Assembly: GCA_032622095.1 (NCBI GenBank)
Contig: CP136063.1
Location: 67,467,897 to 67,531,896, forward strand
Direction: 5' to 3'
DNA: 64,000 nt
DNA from: Siphonodentalium dalli
Taxonomy: Eukaryota; Mollusca; Scaphopoda; Gadilida; Siphonodentaliidae
A program made the position numbers and the translations under genes. Below are positions 11,503 to 22,609 of the stretch, piece after piece. The notes beneath the pieces were generated by a model. It ran no database searches, was not told where the DNA came from, and saw only the letters and a program-made list of their open reading frames with translations. How positions within the stretch are numbered: position 1 is the first letter of the stretch; every line of letters starts with the position of its first letter.

Positions 11503-11897
11503 TATCAATGCACTAAAAACAAAAAGGGGGGGGGGAATTAAGTGGGCCTTTAATGACCAAGGTACATCACTACTACTGCTCCACCCAGCCCCAACAACCA
11601 AAAGCATGACCTCTTCTGGAAGTTTAGAAGCAAATCTGACCCCATGCCATTATATACTTCAGGAACCCCTGATTGTGTTTGTGCATAAACCATATGATCA
11701 TCTGCCATTTTAGGTCCTGACCTCTGGAATAACTCTGTGGCTTTACATTTACTGGTATACAGACTTGACCTGAGGTCATTGTCTCAAATCTATGGCTTCT
11801 TATACACAGAGAGCAATCACAATGAAAGGGGTTTATCTTACAGCCTAAGGGCAGACCATTTACAAGGCTTTGATGGACCTGTAAGTCCTCTGAATTA

Positions 11898-12110
11898 CAG
11901 TAATGCTCTAAGTAATCGACTCCTTAAACACAGAAGAATTATGGATAACTTTTCAGGATTTAGTCGGAAATATGGCTTGTTGCCATTCATCGGAAAGCTC
12001 TCGGGGAGAGCTTTCCGATGAATGGCAACAAGCCATATTTCCGACTAAATCCTGAAAAGTTACCCATAATTCTTCTGTGTTTAAGGAGTCGATTACTTAG
12101 AGCATTACTG
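11898..12110. mobile_element. Family A foldback MITE
   Basis: Full 213-bp palindrome, TA-flanked, of the subfamily with AAACACAG in the stem. It abuts a family T fragment. Confidence 0.92.
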
Positions 12111-12113
12111 TAG

Positions 12114-12300
12114 ATCATGCCATGAATTTCTACTCTAGCTATGTCCCTAGAGATCATAATCCAGCAGTACATAAGCTGGGAACTTTTGATGTTTTGACAG
12201 GGAAGCGTATAACATTGAAAAAACTGTGCAGGTATTATTTTTCTTAATAATAAATATACTTCACTGCAGGTGAAGGTGCCAACTCAAAATTTTACAATTT
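12114..12300. mobile_element. Family T fragment
   Basis: Starts GATCATGCCATGAATTTC and shares GAACTTTTGATGTTTTGACA with the other T copies. It is truncated near 12300. Confidence 0.65.
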
Positions 12301-12389
12301 AAGTTACTTAAAAATGTGCCCGATTCTAAATACGAATAAGGTATATTTTTGTCTGACTTGTCTGCTTATTTATCCTGAACACCCTTCAA

Positions 12390-12456
12390 ATGAATAATAG
12401 ACCATTCCAATATGTACTGTTACATCTGTGCGGGAGAATCCATATAGTAAAAAAAG
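12390..12456 (-). mobile_element. Family J fragment
   Basis: ATAGACCATTCCAATATGTA followed by GAGAATCCATATAGTA matches the J end, read in the minus direction. The rest is missing. Confidence 0.55.
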
Positions 12457-12459
12457 GGT

Positions 12460-12837
12460 TACAGTACATTCCACCAGATCTGGTTCTGCTTTGTCGGTCA
12501 AGTTTTGTGATGAAAATGACATTTATACAAATATAGACTACTATAGAAGTGTAATCCAGGACTCGAGATGTCATTAAACACTCAACAATACATAACATTG
12601 AATTGTAGAATTTGAACAACTCGTTGCAGTCGTGGCCCCTCGACAATAAACTTGCATTGTCGGCTCATTTTCTGTCAGCGGTGGTTAGAGGCTATGTGTG
12701 TAGAAATCTTGTGATTAAACAGCGTGACGAATATTAACAATTATGTCATATTTACTTCAATTTTTGTTAGATTAATTCCTTTGCTTCGGTTCATTTACTC
12801 ATTTCATTTTTATTGACATTGAGACAGCTCCCACCTG
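12460..12837. other. No feature recognised
   Basis: Ordinary AT-rich sequence without recognised repeats, hairpins or a convincing coding region. Confidence 0.4.
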
Positions 12838-13070
12838 AACTAGTGTGAACATTTTGGCGGGTTCTCATATGCAGGGTACATACAAGCCTTGAAATAGTGA
12901 GCCTGTCATTTGCAGAATGAGGTCCCAGAGGGTGAATTTGGTGATGCTAGCCTGCTATGCGGGGGTAGCATCACTAACTTCAACCTCTGGGAACCTCATT
13001 CTGCAAATGACAGACACACTATTTCAAGGCTTGAAACTAGTGTGAAAATTTTGGCGGGTTCTCATATGCA
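12838..13070. mobile_element. Family B hairpin (12883-13033) between 36-bp direct repeats
   Basis: The hairpin element has CAAGCCTTGA ends. It is flanked not by an 8-bp duplication but by a 36-bp direct repeat (12838-12873 and 13035-13070) with one difference. The repeat starts AACTAGTGTGAA and contains TTTTGGCGGGTTCTCATATG. Confidence 0.85.
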
Positions 13071-13241
13071 AATGTTATATATAATACTGCTTCAATGTCA
13101 TCTGTACAAAAAAACATCCAAGTACGTGTAGGTGTCGGCAGGACTGTTTTTCTTGTACCAGTACATATGTAACATAAACCCAAATCGAGGTACAAGTCTA
13201 GAAGTAGGCCTCCTTTCATATTCACTTCTATTAAAGACATA

Positions 13242-13403
13242 CAGTAATGCTCTAATTAATCGACTCCTTAACCACAGCAGAATTATGAGTAACTCGGCGA
13301 GAGCTTTCCTATGAATGGCAACAAGCCATATTTCCGACTAAATCCTGAAAAGTTACCCATAATTCTGCTGTGGTTAAGGAGTCGATTAATTAGAGCATCA
13401 CTG
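13242..13403. mobile_element. Family A MITE, left stem shortened
   Basis: TA-flanked. The left stem stops at GAATTATGAGTAACTC and the right stem is complete, ending GCATCACTG. Confidence 0.88.
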
Positions 13404-13558
13404 TATTATGTACTCATTTCAGTGAATGCCCAATGCATGTAGCAATCAAATAAATATTACCAACTAAATATCAACTTTGCTCAAAATAAATATGAATATC
13501 CCCCAGCCTGCTTTTCCTTCTTTTTATTGTACTACGAAATAATAAAACTAAGTACATA

Positions 13559-13933
13559 CCCCGCTGGACAAAACAAGTGTCCATTGGCACCGCGGTGTAT
13601 TTGCCGTTCGGTCGCAGCGTCAGAGTTTGTAACTGCAGTTGAGCACCGCGGCCGAACGGCAAGTACACTGCAGCCGAGCGGCAAGTACACCATGGCCGAA
13701 AGGCAACTACAACGCGGCCGAATGGGATGTACATCGTGGTTAGATTTCAGGTTTGTATCATCTTTTTTCAGTTTAACTAACGTACACCGCGGCAACTACA
13801 CCATGGCCGAATGGCAAGTACACCGCAGCCCAACTGTTGTTAGCCGGATGAGCCGCAGTGTAGTTGTATTTCGGCCGCGGTGGCAACGCTAACCGCACCG
13901 CGGTTAAGTGGACACTTGTTTTGTCCAGCAGGG
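13559..13933. mobile_element. Family E GC-rich TA-flanked element
   Basis: Ends are CCCCGCTGGACAAAACAAGT and the complement, flanked by TA. The interior is made of GC-rich subrepeats of about 15-20 bp (GCGGCCGAACGGCAAGTACA and variants). This is sharply different in base composition from the AT-rich surroundings. The open frames through it are made of these subrepeats. Confidence 0.88.
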
Positions 13934-14223
13934 TAAATTCATAATATTAGAATATAGTATAATTTATTGTTCTATTGAATAAAACATGAAAAAATAAGAT
14001 TGATTTGGCTGTGACCTAATTGAGGTGTGGTATAATTTCCGGTTTAACAGTACACGCGATGTGTCCGTTTTACACAGAAATAAATCGGTTTACATAGAAA
14101 ATAAAATCGGATGCATACTAATTTTGCAAAATAAATAAGATGAAAACGATCGCGGGATCATAATAGGGGTGGGCGGGTCACCAGAGCAAGTATTAAGGCT
14201 GATGGATAGATAGGCTATCTTAA

Positions 14224-14460
14224 TTAACCCTTTCAGTTCCAAGTACGATTTTTGTATCAACCCATATTTCCTTCATCATTTTTCAAATTTATTGATTATA
14301 ATAATTTGATACATTGATGGAAAGAGCTCTATTAATTATAATACCTGTTCTATTAAGAGCTCTTTCCATCAATGTATCACATTACTATAATCAATAAATG
14401 AAAAATGATCAAGGAAATATGGGTTGATACAAAAATCGTACTTGGCACTGAAAGGGTTAA
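14224..14460. mobile_element. Family N TTAA element (cassette-less relative of C)
   Basis: TTAA-bounded long palindrome with ends CCCTTTCAGTTCCAAGTACG and the complement, and GTATCAACCCATAT just inside as in family C. The centre is a different hairpin (GAAAGAGCTCTATTAATTAT), with no cassette. Confidence 0.85.
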
Positions 14461-14511
14461 TATCATTTGCACATGCATGTTTTATTGGTGGAGGAACGTC
14501 CACACAGACAG

Positions 14512-14578
14512 TTAACCCTTTCATGATTGGATTTCCTGAATTTTGCACCTTGTACTTAGTAGTTTAGTAAAGGGTTAA
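14512..14578. mobile_element. Short 67-bp TTAA element
   Basis: TTAACCCTTTCATGATTGG at one side and TAGTAAAGGGTTAA at the other. It looks like an internally deleted K/N-type derivative. Confidence 0.6.
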
Positions 14579-14642
14579 TATGGTGGCCTAATGTGCTATG
14601 CACATTACTGACTGAGCCATGGCACCCCCTTACCTATGCATT

Positions 14643-15024
14643 TTAAAGTGATGTGAAACACTCAAATATTGTGATAAAATTGAAATGCAGATTAATCTTG
14701 TTCAAAGTATGTATTTTTACAAATATAATCCAAATTATAATAACAAAATATAACACCATCATTCTTATGTATTAATTAAATTCAGTGAATCTCGATTGCG
14801 AAATCATTTTTGTTAGTTTACTGCCGATAGATGCGTCCCAAATCAAGTAGTAAATATTTACAATTAAGCATAGTTCAGATGATGTTTACTTTGTAGTGGT
14901 ACAGTCGATTTGCTTCAGATTTTCGGTGATGTTAGTAGAATGTTACATTCCTCCAGTTGGTATAGCGCCCAAATACTATCTTATCAGATTCACGTACCTG
15001 AACAAGTACATAATATGTCTTTAA
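14643..15024. mobile_element. Family P TTAA-bounded element
   Basis: Starts TTAAAGTGATGTGAAACACT and ends ATATGTCTTTAA. The body contains GTAAATATTTACAATTAAGC and CAGATTTTCGGTGATGTTAG. Related copies are at 18840-20350, 25149-25854 and 60742-61125. Confidence 0.75.
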
Positions 15025-15378
15025 TACTAAGCACACTATGATACTAAACTATGCATTTAATTGTATTTTTGTCATCAATAATGGTGGGTGCCCTATCATG
15101 CCAGCTCCCCTATTAACACGGCTTCTTTGATTTATTGGTTATTCACGGAATACACTCAGGAGTTATGGTTCTTGGATTCTCTGATGTTGACATACCTTAT
15201 TGCCCTGCACCAGAGTTATTATATAATATCGCCCTGCACCAAGGAACCTGTCAATTTTTTTGCAGTTTCCCTGTCACCTTTAGCAAACATACTAATATTT
15301 TCTGTCATATCCTGTCAACTCCTTTCAAAATAAAGCATCGCTTGATGATTATTTTTCACATTTTTTGGTATGACCAGT
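15025..15378. other. No feature recognised
   Basis: Two overlapping open frames of 81 codons (15088-15380) have no recognised domain. CCTGCACCA occurs twice (15202, 15233), a minor local repeat. Confidence 0.35.
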
Positions 15379-15671
15379 AGATCATGCCATAAATCTCAAC
15401 TCTTCAGTTAAAAACCTGGGAACTTTTTGATGTTCAGACCTGTTCTGACAGGGAAGTTTATAACATTGACAAGCCTTGAAATAGGGTGTCTGTCATTTGC
15501 AGAATGAGGTCCCCAGAGGGTGAATTTAGTGATGCTACCCCGCATAGTGGGCTAGCATCACTAAATTCACCCTCTGGGGACCTCATTCTGCAAATGACAG
15601 ACACCCTATGTCAAGGCTTGAACATTGAACAAACAAGGCAGAGAATATATTTCTTAGTTAATACCTATTTC
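15379..15671. mobile_element. Family T fragment interrupted by a B element
   Basis: Starts GATCATGCCATAAATCTC. T sequence continues on both sides of the B insertion (GGGAAGTTTATAACATTGA, then AACATTGAACAAACAAGGCA) and then reaches the TTAA of a K element. Confidence 0.75.
15470..15620. mobile_element. Family B hairpin, 151 bp, 8-bp target duplication
   Basis: CAAGCCTTGA...CAAGGCTTG palindrome. Flanks 15462-15469 and 15621-15628 are both AACATTGA. It is inserted into family T. Confidence 0.93.
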
Positions 15672-15940
15672 TTAACCATTTCATGACCGCAACATTAAAG
15701 ACATTGTGCCAATGCATTCTCTTATATATGCGAGCAACCATACATGTAGGTCACCTCCCATATATAAGAGAATGCATTGGCCAAACAGTTTTTTATAAAT
15801 TTTTCTTACATTAAAATTTGTTTGGCAATGCATTCTCTTATATATGCGAGGCAACCTATGGTCAACTCGCATATATAAGAGAATGCATTGGCACAGGGTT
15901 TTCGCATGAAATCAGGAAGCTCAGGTCATGAAAGGGTTAA
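15672..15940. mobile_element. Family K TTAA element with two cassettes
   Basis: TTAACCATTTCATGACCG at the left and TCATGAAAGGGTTAA at the right. The hairpins at about 15708-15782 and 15826-15897 have GACC/GGTC-type loops, unlike most K copies. It probably inserted into the T copy at TTAA. Confidence 0.85.
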
Positions 15941-15981
15941 TAATGTATTTCACATCACGGGATAGCTCCCTGCTCTATTAC

Positions 15982-16375
15982 TAAATTCACCCCTGGGGAC
16001 CTCATTCTGCATATGACAGGCACACTAAACTCAGGCTTGGCTTCATCCCCTTGCCCTCAGCATTAGAGATCATAATACTCCACCACAAAACTCTCACAAA
16101 TAGTGGTTCACTCACTTTCGCTTCAGATTGAATCAAAACCCAGGGAGTTGTGCCACCCACCTGGTGATACTGGGGACCTCATTCTGCAAATGACAGGCAC
16201 ACTAAACTCAGACTTGGCTTCACCCCCTTGCCCTCAGCATTAGAGATCGTAATACTCCACCACAAAACTCTCACAAATAGTTTTTTTTAATAAACACTGA
16301 GAGGGTCTTGTGCCACCCAGCTGGTGATAAACACTGAGAAGGTCTTGTGCCACCCAGCTGGTGGTAAATACAGAG
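15982..16375. repeat. Tandem duplication of ~192-bp unit derived from family O
   Basis: The unit from CTGGGGACCTCATTCTGC through ACTCTCACAAATAG occurs at about 15982 and 16172. A smaller segment, GTCTTGTGCCACCCAGCTGG, follows two or three times. Confidence 0.8.
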
Positions 16376-17145
16376 AGCTGCACATGTGCTCCTATAATAA
16401 CCCCAGGTGATTAATTTCACCAGGCATTGTCCCATGCCCCAAGCTGCACATCTGTTAGCAAGTAATTATGCAATTAACTGATTATTATTCCCCGATTATG
16501 TGATTTATTGAATATAAATTGACGTTTGTGTGATTGACGGATTAAGATCTTATCACGTTTACAGTGATTTTACAAGAATAGAAAACGCCAATACAGCTTT
16601 TAGGGATCAGTTCAATTGGCTGAAGGCTTTTTTCCCCACACTAGATTTAATACCATTCATTGCAGTGTTTATTTTGTGGGTTTATATTTGCACTTTACCT
16701 CCCAATTGGATTTAACACATATAAACTCGTAGATTCTGTGACTAGTTGTACAAGCAATATGGATTTATAATTTCTAAAAGTCAGTATGGTATATATGGTA
16801 CATACGTACTTCAATTTTTTGGAACATTTGTCTTTTTATTTTCTCACTGAAATTTCATGCAATTTATTGATTTTAAGTGAACATTTCTAAGATTTTCAAT
16901 TTTTTAAAAGCTTTTTTTACTATAATTCAAGACTTTTCCGATAAATTTATGAGCTGTGAGAAAAATTATGAAATTAATATCATACAATGCACTGTTCAAG
17001 TGGAAAATAATATTTTGATGGAACATAATGTAAATAAATGAATGTCTGCTTTCTATTTCGAACTTTGTGTGCAGGGATCAGCCTTGAGGGCGACCTGGGA
17101 GACATCTTCTCTCGAAACCATTATACATATGTCCCAACATCATAT
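16376..17145. other. No feature recognised
   Basis: AT-rich DNA. A 61-codon open frame at 16530-16715 has no recognised domain. No repeats seen. Confidence 0.4.
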
Positions 17146-17302
17146 TTAACCCTTTCAGTGCCAAGTTCGATTTTTGTATCAACCCATCAGCTCTAAGAGC
17201 TCTTTCCATCAATTTATCACATTATTATAATCAATGAATTTGAAAAATGATCAAGGAAATATGGGTTGATACAAAAATCGGACTTAGCACTGAAATGGTT
17301 AA
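17146..17302. mobile_element. Family N TTAA element, shortened
   Basis: TTAACCCTTTCAGTGCCAAG at the left and CTTAGCACTGAAATGGTTAA at the right. The interior keeps GTATCAACCCAT and AAGAGCTCTTTCCATCAA but is shorter than 14224-14460. Confidence 0.82.
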
Positions 17303-17435
17303 TGTATATTTTATACTGATTATAGTGGTGTTATTACTCAATATAATGGTTTTATAAATGGGCTCTTGTGTTGCATAATACTTATTGGCCAAAGAAGGGT
17401 GATGTTGGGGTGTAAATTAAAATTTATAGTCTCTG

Positions 17436-17500
17436 TTACTTCTCCCTGATAACAGTCCACTTCTCCCTAAAACAAAACAGGGAGAAGTGACTTCTCCCAA
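17436..17500. repeat. Small inverted repeat
   Basis: ACTTCTCCCT and AGGGAGAAGT segments pair here. The same motif pair occurs beside the minisatellite at 3987-4015 and 41287-41318. Confidence 0.6.
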
Positions 17501-17614
17501 TTTGAAACCTCTGTGGGAGGGGGTACACATTCAATAAATAAAAGATATCAATCGATCATTGAGGTTCTGTTCCTTCATACATTGTGCATATCAAATTCCA
17601 CACTATTCAATTTC

Positions 17615-18454
17615 CTCACAGCCTTCAATATTTCTTATTTCCTCCCTTGATTGACCTGCGTTTTAAGTTACATCTAATTACAGTCATGGCTAAACTTGTC
17701 ACACAAAAGATCGTTTTACGCAATTACATACCATGCTCAACACGTCACATAACAATAGATACTGGGACATGTAAAACACTAGGTGAGGTACATTCCATTA
17801 GGCTAAATACTAGGTTCGGAAATGCCCCTTAATTTTCTGTATAAACATACAAATCTCGGCTCTCATGTTACAAAGTAATTTATCTGAATTTCAGACTTTT
17901 TCGTCTATTTAAAACTTTTTCGATAGAAATGTGGTCTATGATTTTTTTTTACAAACGAATATATTTTGCTGAAATTTAAGAAATATGGGGTCTCAAATTC
18001 TCAATTGGAAAATTTTTAACTCAATGAAACTGTGGAATGGATTTTGACTAAACTTTGAATGAAATTTAGTAACATCAAACTGTGGGGGGGGGGGGGGGTG
18101 GAAGAGTACATCCCCACCAACCAAAAATCAGTGAGCTTGTCTTTTTGCTTTATGCGTCTCAATCATAGACTATATGATTTGCTCACCGTGACAGCCTTCA
18201 ATATTTCTTATTTCCTCCCCTTTATTGACATACGTTTTAAGTTTCATTTAATTACAGTCATGGCTGAACTCCTCACATAAAAGATCGTTTTACACAATTA
18301 CATACCATGCTCAAGAGGTCACATAACAATAGAATACCTGGACATGTAAAACACCAGGTGAGGCACATTCCATTAGGCTAAATACCAGGTTCCAAAATGG
18401 CCCTTAATTTTCTGTATAAACATACAAATCTCGGCTCTCATGTTACAAACTGAT
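17615..18454. repeat. Two ~260-bp direct repeats about 573 bp apart
   Basis: 17615-17873 and 18188-18454 share long runs including CAGCCTTCAATATTTCTTAT and AAACATACAAATCTCGGCTC, with about 10 percent differences. The interval 17874-18187 is unrelated and holds a G-run at 18084-18098. Confidence 0.85.
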
Positions 18455-18838
18455 TCAGGTCTCATAAGATGAGACTGTGATAATGAATGACGGAGAAGTA
18501 CATTGTATAAACAGTTATTATGTTACAAGTCACTCATTTAAAATTACAGGTAAGAATGTCCCATGAATCTGAATGACATGGGGCAGGGACAATAAAGGCC
18601 GCTTATTTTTAATTTGTTGGTTTTAGATTTTTTTTACAAATTGGGCAGGAGGAGGGAAAAATAACTACATGTAACATTGGTTTCTCATAAGTTTTTGGTC
18701 GAATTTTGTAACAAACTCGACCCATGGTTTGATGGGCATCCGTCAGTCCGTGTCATGACGTAAGTGCAATAAATTTAACAAACGTAGTCCGATTTGTACT
18801 AAATTTTGTCCATGGCTTCTACTCATGAGTCCCTTGTT
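18455..18838. other. No feature recognised
   Basis: AT-rich sequence. A GTCCGTCAGTCCGTGTC segment near 18740 resembles degenerate GTCC microsatellite. Confidence 0.3.
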
Positions 18839-18839
18839 T

Positions 18840-19738
18840 TATTAAAGACATATTATGTACTTGTTCGGGTGCGTGAAACTGATAAGTTAGTATTCAGGCA
18901 CTATGCCAATTGGTGTAAACATATTTTTATTCCAATCATAATAACATATATACATTTGACAAAGTGTTGACAATAAAAATAGAATAGGATAAATGATTGA
19001 TGGATTGGAAAAGGGATTAAACAACAAGCCCAAGGGCTTTTGTTAAGTTTGCTCCCTTTTTGTTTTGCGCCCCTCTCCATTAAGTGAAGAGGGGGGTCGG
19101 ACGGGAAGGAATGGAAATATTATAATAATAGTAATGAGATGTCATGAGAGGCAGGAAGAGAGAGAGAGATAGAGAGAGAGAGAGAAAAAAAGAGTGAAGG
19201 CAGACAGAAAGAGAGAGAGAGAGAAAGTGAGACTGTCGGGTAAAGTGACTATGTAATTCAGTTGCAACTGATGGGTTACTATGCTGTACATATAATATTG
19301 TTTATGTCATTGCTACGCCCGTCGCCGTGAGATGTCAGACGATCTGGTGGGGGCACTATGCCAATTGGAGGAATGCAACATATAATATTCTACTAGCACT
19401 GCCGAAAATCGGAAGCAAATCGAAACATCGTCTGAACTACACTCAATTGTAAATATTTACTACTCGATTCGGGATGCATCTATCGGCAATAAACCAACGA
19501 AAACGATTTATCCATCGAGAGTCACTGTATTTAATTAATACATATGAATGACAGTGTGTGCTGTCAATTTAGATATAATATTTGTAAAAATAACTACTTT
19601 GAACAAGATTATTCTCCATTTCTATTTGATCACCCTACTGGAGTGTTTAACATCACTTTAAACGAAAATTAGCAGGGGATTTTGAAATGGGTTCCGTCCG
19701 TCCGTAACAACTTAGGAGCTCTATATCTCAATCATCAT
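18840..19738. mobile_element. Family P copy split by a retroelement-like insertion
   Basis: 18840-18913 carries the P end (ATTAAAGACATATTATG) and 19352-19738 carries the rest of P. Joined at the 17-bp duplication they read as one continuous P copy. Confidence 0.8.
18914..19351 (-). mobile_element. Insertion with 17-bp target duplication (LINE-like tail, antisense)
   Basis: GGCACTATGCCAATTGG is duplicated exactly at 18897-18913 and 19352-19368. The insert begins near TTTTTATTCCAATCATAATA, which on the minus strand gives a TGGAATAAAAA 3' end. It contains a GA-rich tract at about 19157-19230. A long variable duplication plus an A-rich end fits target-primed retrotransposition of a 5'-truncated LINE or SINE. 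No reverse transcriptase is present. Confidence 0.65.
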
Positions 19739-19739
19739 A

Positions 19740-19925
19740 CAGTAATGCTCTAATTAATCGACCTCTTAACCACAGCAGAATTATGGGTAACTTTTCAGGA
19801 TTTATCGGAAAGCTCTCGGCGAGAGCTTTCCGATGAATGGCAACAAGCCATATTTCCAACTAAATCCTGAAAAGTTACCCATAATTCTGCTTTGGTTAAG
19901 AGGTCGATTAATTAGAGCATTACTG
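19740..19925. mobile_element. Family A MITE, short left stem
   Basis: TA-flanked. The left stem ends at CAGGATTTATCGGAAAGC and the right stem is complete. It sits between two P copies. Confidence 0.88.
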
Positions 19926-20350
19926 TACTTGTTCGGGTGCGTGAAACTGATAAGTTAGTATTCAGGCACTATGCCAATTGGAGGAATGCAACATTCTATT
20001 AGCACTGCCGAAAATCGGAAGCAAATCGACAAATCGAAACATCGTCTGAACTACACTCAATTGTAAATATTTACTACTCTATTCGGGACGCATCTATCGG
20101 CAATAAACGAAAACGAAAACGATTTCTCCATCGAGAGTCACTGCATTTAATTAATACATATGAATGACAGTGTGTGCTGTCAATTTAGATATAATATTTG
20201 TAAAAATTACTACTTTGAACAAAATTATTCTCCATTTCTATTTGGTCACCCTACTGGAGTGTTTAACATCACTTTAAACGAAAATTAGCAGGGGATTTTG
20301 AAATGGGTTCCGTCCGTCTGTAACAACTTAGGAGCTCTATATCTCAATCA
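19926..20350. mobile_element. Family P copy, second in direct tandem
   Basis: About 95 percent like 19352-19738, including CATCGAGAGTCACTGCATTT and GGAGCTCTATATCTCAATCA. It extends further into the CTTGTTCGGGTGCGTG end. Confidence 0.82.
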
Positions 20351-20434
20351 TCGGAAATATGGCTTGTTGCCATTCATCGGAAAGCTCTCGCGAGCTTTCC
20401 GATAAATGGCAACAAGCCATATTTCCGACTAAAT
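20350..20434. mobile_element. Family A core hairpin without ends
   Basis: Only the inner stem (CGGAAATATGGCTTGTTGCC and complement) remains, followed by a CCTGAAT triplication. TA-flanked ends are missing. Confidence 0.75.
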
Positions 20435-20992
20435 CCTGAATCCTGAATCCTGCCAATAATTAAGACTTCTTTTGCACTTGTATTTAAATGTCGTCTGTTT
20501 ATAATACATGAACATTCCCCCATATGAATAATAATAACAAAGCGGCCTAAAAAGGTCCCATATTCATATTATATATTCTGTCTATACTTTACTGTGCAGA
20601 CTCAGTATGTTTTCATGGCTGATTACACGCTAGTAATTCCACCCATTGTTTACCTGACAGGTAGGGTTGCCCTCACTTCCAGTACAGGTATGCTGTCTCA
20701 CCTGTTATATGAATGACAGTCTTACATTGTCTGACATCACTGAGAAACAGAGGTGTCCAGGAAACTATTAATGAACTAACTGAACAATGGCTGGCTTTGT
20801 TAGTGCAGGTGTAAATGTAATTGGATGTTACTCCTGTGTTGAGGTGATAGCTTGTAGGACCCTGTGACCTGTGTGTGTGTTAGTTTATGGTTGTCTCTCT
20901 ACATGTGTAAATCACATCAACCAGGCCAGGTACTGTGTGAGGGTGAGATTTTATTCGACCCTGGTGAACCCAATGTGTTTAACCCTATGTGT
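20435..20992. other. No feature recognised
   Basis: The plus-strand frame 20864-21187 runs from unique DNA into family J and is therefore unlikely to be a gene. The phrase GTTTAACCC is repeated just before the J start. Confidence 0.35.
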
Positions 20993-21620
20993 TTAACCCC
21001 TTATATACTAAATGGATTCTCCCGTTCAGTTCTAAAAGTCAACATTGGATTTATCTATTATTCATATGGAGGTTCAGGTAATAAAAGCAGAAAACACACA
21101 GAGGAAAAGAGCATAGCAATGCAGAAGGATACATACACAAATGTACTTATTGGAGGGAAATGTTCAGATAATAAGTTCAACAAATGATCTGAAAATTTCC
21201 TAAGGGAACTACTCATCAATGAGTACATGTACCCTGCTGGACAAAACAAGTGTCCACTTAACTGCGGTGCGGTTAGCGTTGCCACAGCGGCCGAAATGCA
21301 ACTACACCACGGCTCCACCGGCTAACTACAGTTGGGCCGCGGTGTAATTGCCATTCAGCATGGTGTAGTTGCCACGTTGTACTTTCATCAAACTGAAAAA
21401 AGACAATACAAACCAGAAATCTAACCACAGTGTACATGCTATTCAACCGCGAGGGTAGTTGCCTTTCGGCAGCAGTGAACTTGCTGTTTGGCCGCAGTGT
21501 ACTTGCCGTTCGGCCGCGGTGCTCAACTGCAGTTACAAACTCTGACACCGCGGCCGAACGGCAAATACACCGCGGTGCCAATGGACACTTGTTTTGTCCA
21601 GCAGGGTATTTAGTATAGAA
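20993..21620 (+). mobile_element. Family J TTAA element interrupted by family E
   Basis: Starts TTAACCCCTTATATACTAAA and contains TGGAGGTTCAGGTAATA and AAATGTTCAGATAATAAG with its inverted partner. After the E insert it resumes with TTTAGTATAGAAAGGGTCAA. Related copies lie at 28069, 34829, 45846, 49060 and 63328. Confidence 0.78.
21232..21606. mobile_element. Family E GC-rich element, second copy
   Basis: CCCTGCTGGACAAAACAAGT and its complement are flanked by TA at 21230-21231 and 21607-21608. The interior is of CGGCCG-containing subrepeats, similar to 13559-13933 but with the blocks arranged in the opposite direction. Confidence 0.9.
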
Positions 21621-22411
21621 AGGGTCAATGATTTAGGGAGGTCAATTTTAAAAGGATATTTCCATGCTGTGGAAATTTCCAAGTTCTACCAGATCTGTAA
21701 AATGATTTTACAATATTGAGAACAGATGTTTAAATTGTTGTGGGTAACATGCTTTATAGCATGTTTGTTTCATTTTTGAATTTTCAATATTTTGAATTTT
21801 TATATTTAGGTCAGGAATATATATATATTTTTTATACAAATTAAAAAAATAAATAATAAACTTGCTATATGTGATCATATGTGTGCATAATTTAAATCAG
21901 TTGTTACTCCTGGTGGGACCCTTTGACCTGTGTTCGTACATGGGTAAATCATATCTTTACTCCGTTGCACACATGCTTAGGTGAGATCATTCTAATTGAC
22001 TCAGGAGAACCCATTGTTAAGGGTCAGGGAACCCTGTGACCTGTACATGTAAGTTGTATGTGTTAGTTCCTTGGTGACTACTAGTTTCTGTGTGCTCATA
22101 CATGTGTAAATCATATGGGACGAGATCAGATGCATGTGTAGTTGAGAATCAAATTGACTCTGCATAGACCTGGGTTAAGGTTTAGGGGACCATGTGATTT
22201 GTGTTTATATGTGTTTTATCAGTTTCTGGGTTTTCCTTCATAATATAGTTGGCCAGATACAAGATTGCAATTTATGTTACCCTGGTGAAACTGTTAAGTT
22301 GTGAATATGAGTAATTGATCTATGATGTTTGAATTGAATTCCATAGGTTCATCCAGGTTACAAGGCTATTTTTGTCAAAAGTTATTTTGCTTTTGATTCG
22401 TGTTCTGGTAT
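21621..22411. other. No gene recognised; weak internal repetition
   Basis: Phrases such as ACCCTGTGACCTGT and CATGTGTAAATCATAT recur at 20857-20910, 21928-21960, 22028-22120 and 22190. This suggests a decayed repeat with a period near 100-170 bp. Confidence 0.35.
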
Positions 22412-22602
22412 TTAACCCTTCCATGACGGAGCTTCTTGAATTTTTGCGAAAACCCTGTGCCAATGTATTCTCTTATATACATGAATGCAAGTCTCCCATA
22501 GGGCGCCTTGCATATATAAGAGAATACATTTGCCTAACAATATTTACCTTAACCTTGTAAGCCAGTGCATTCTCTTATATACAAGAGAATTCACTGACAC
22601 AG
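22412..22602. mobile_element. Family K TTAA element, second hairpin collapsed
   Basis: TTAACCCTTCCATGACGGAG start and one cassette hairpin (about 22458-22533). The second hairpin is reduced to CATTCTCTTATATACAAGAG. No closing TTAA. Confidence 0.75.
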
Positions 22603-22609
22603 GATCTGA

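Noticed and set aside
13471-21618. Frames up to 121 codons in the GC-rich family E copies
   Set aside because: They consist of translated subrepeats, are open on both strands, and are bounded by the element ends.
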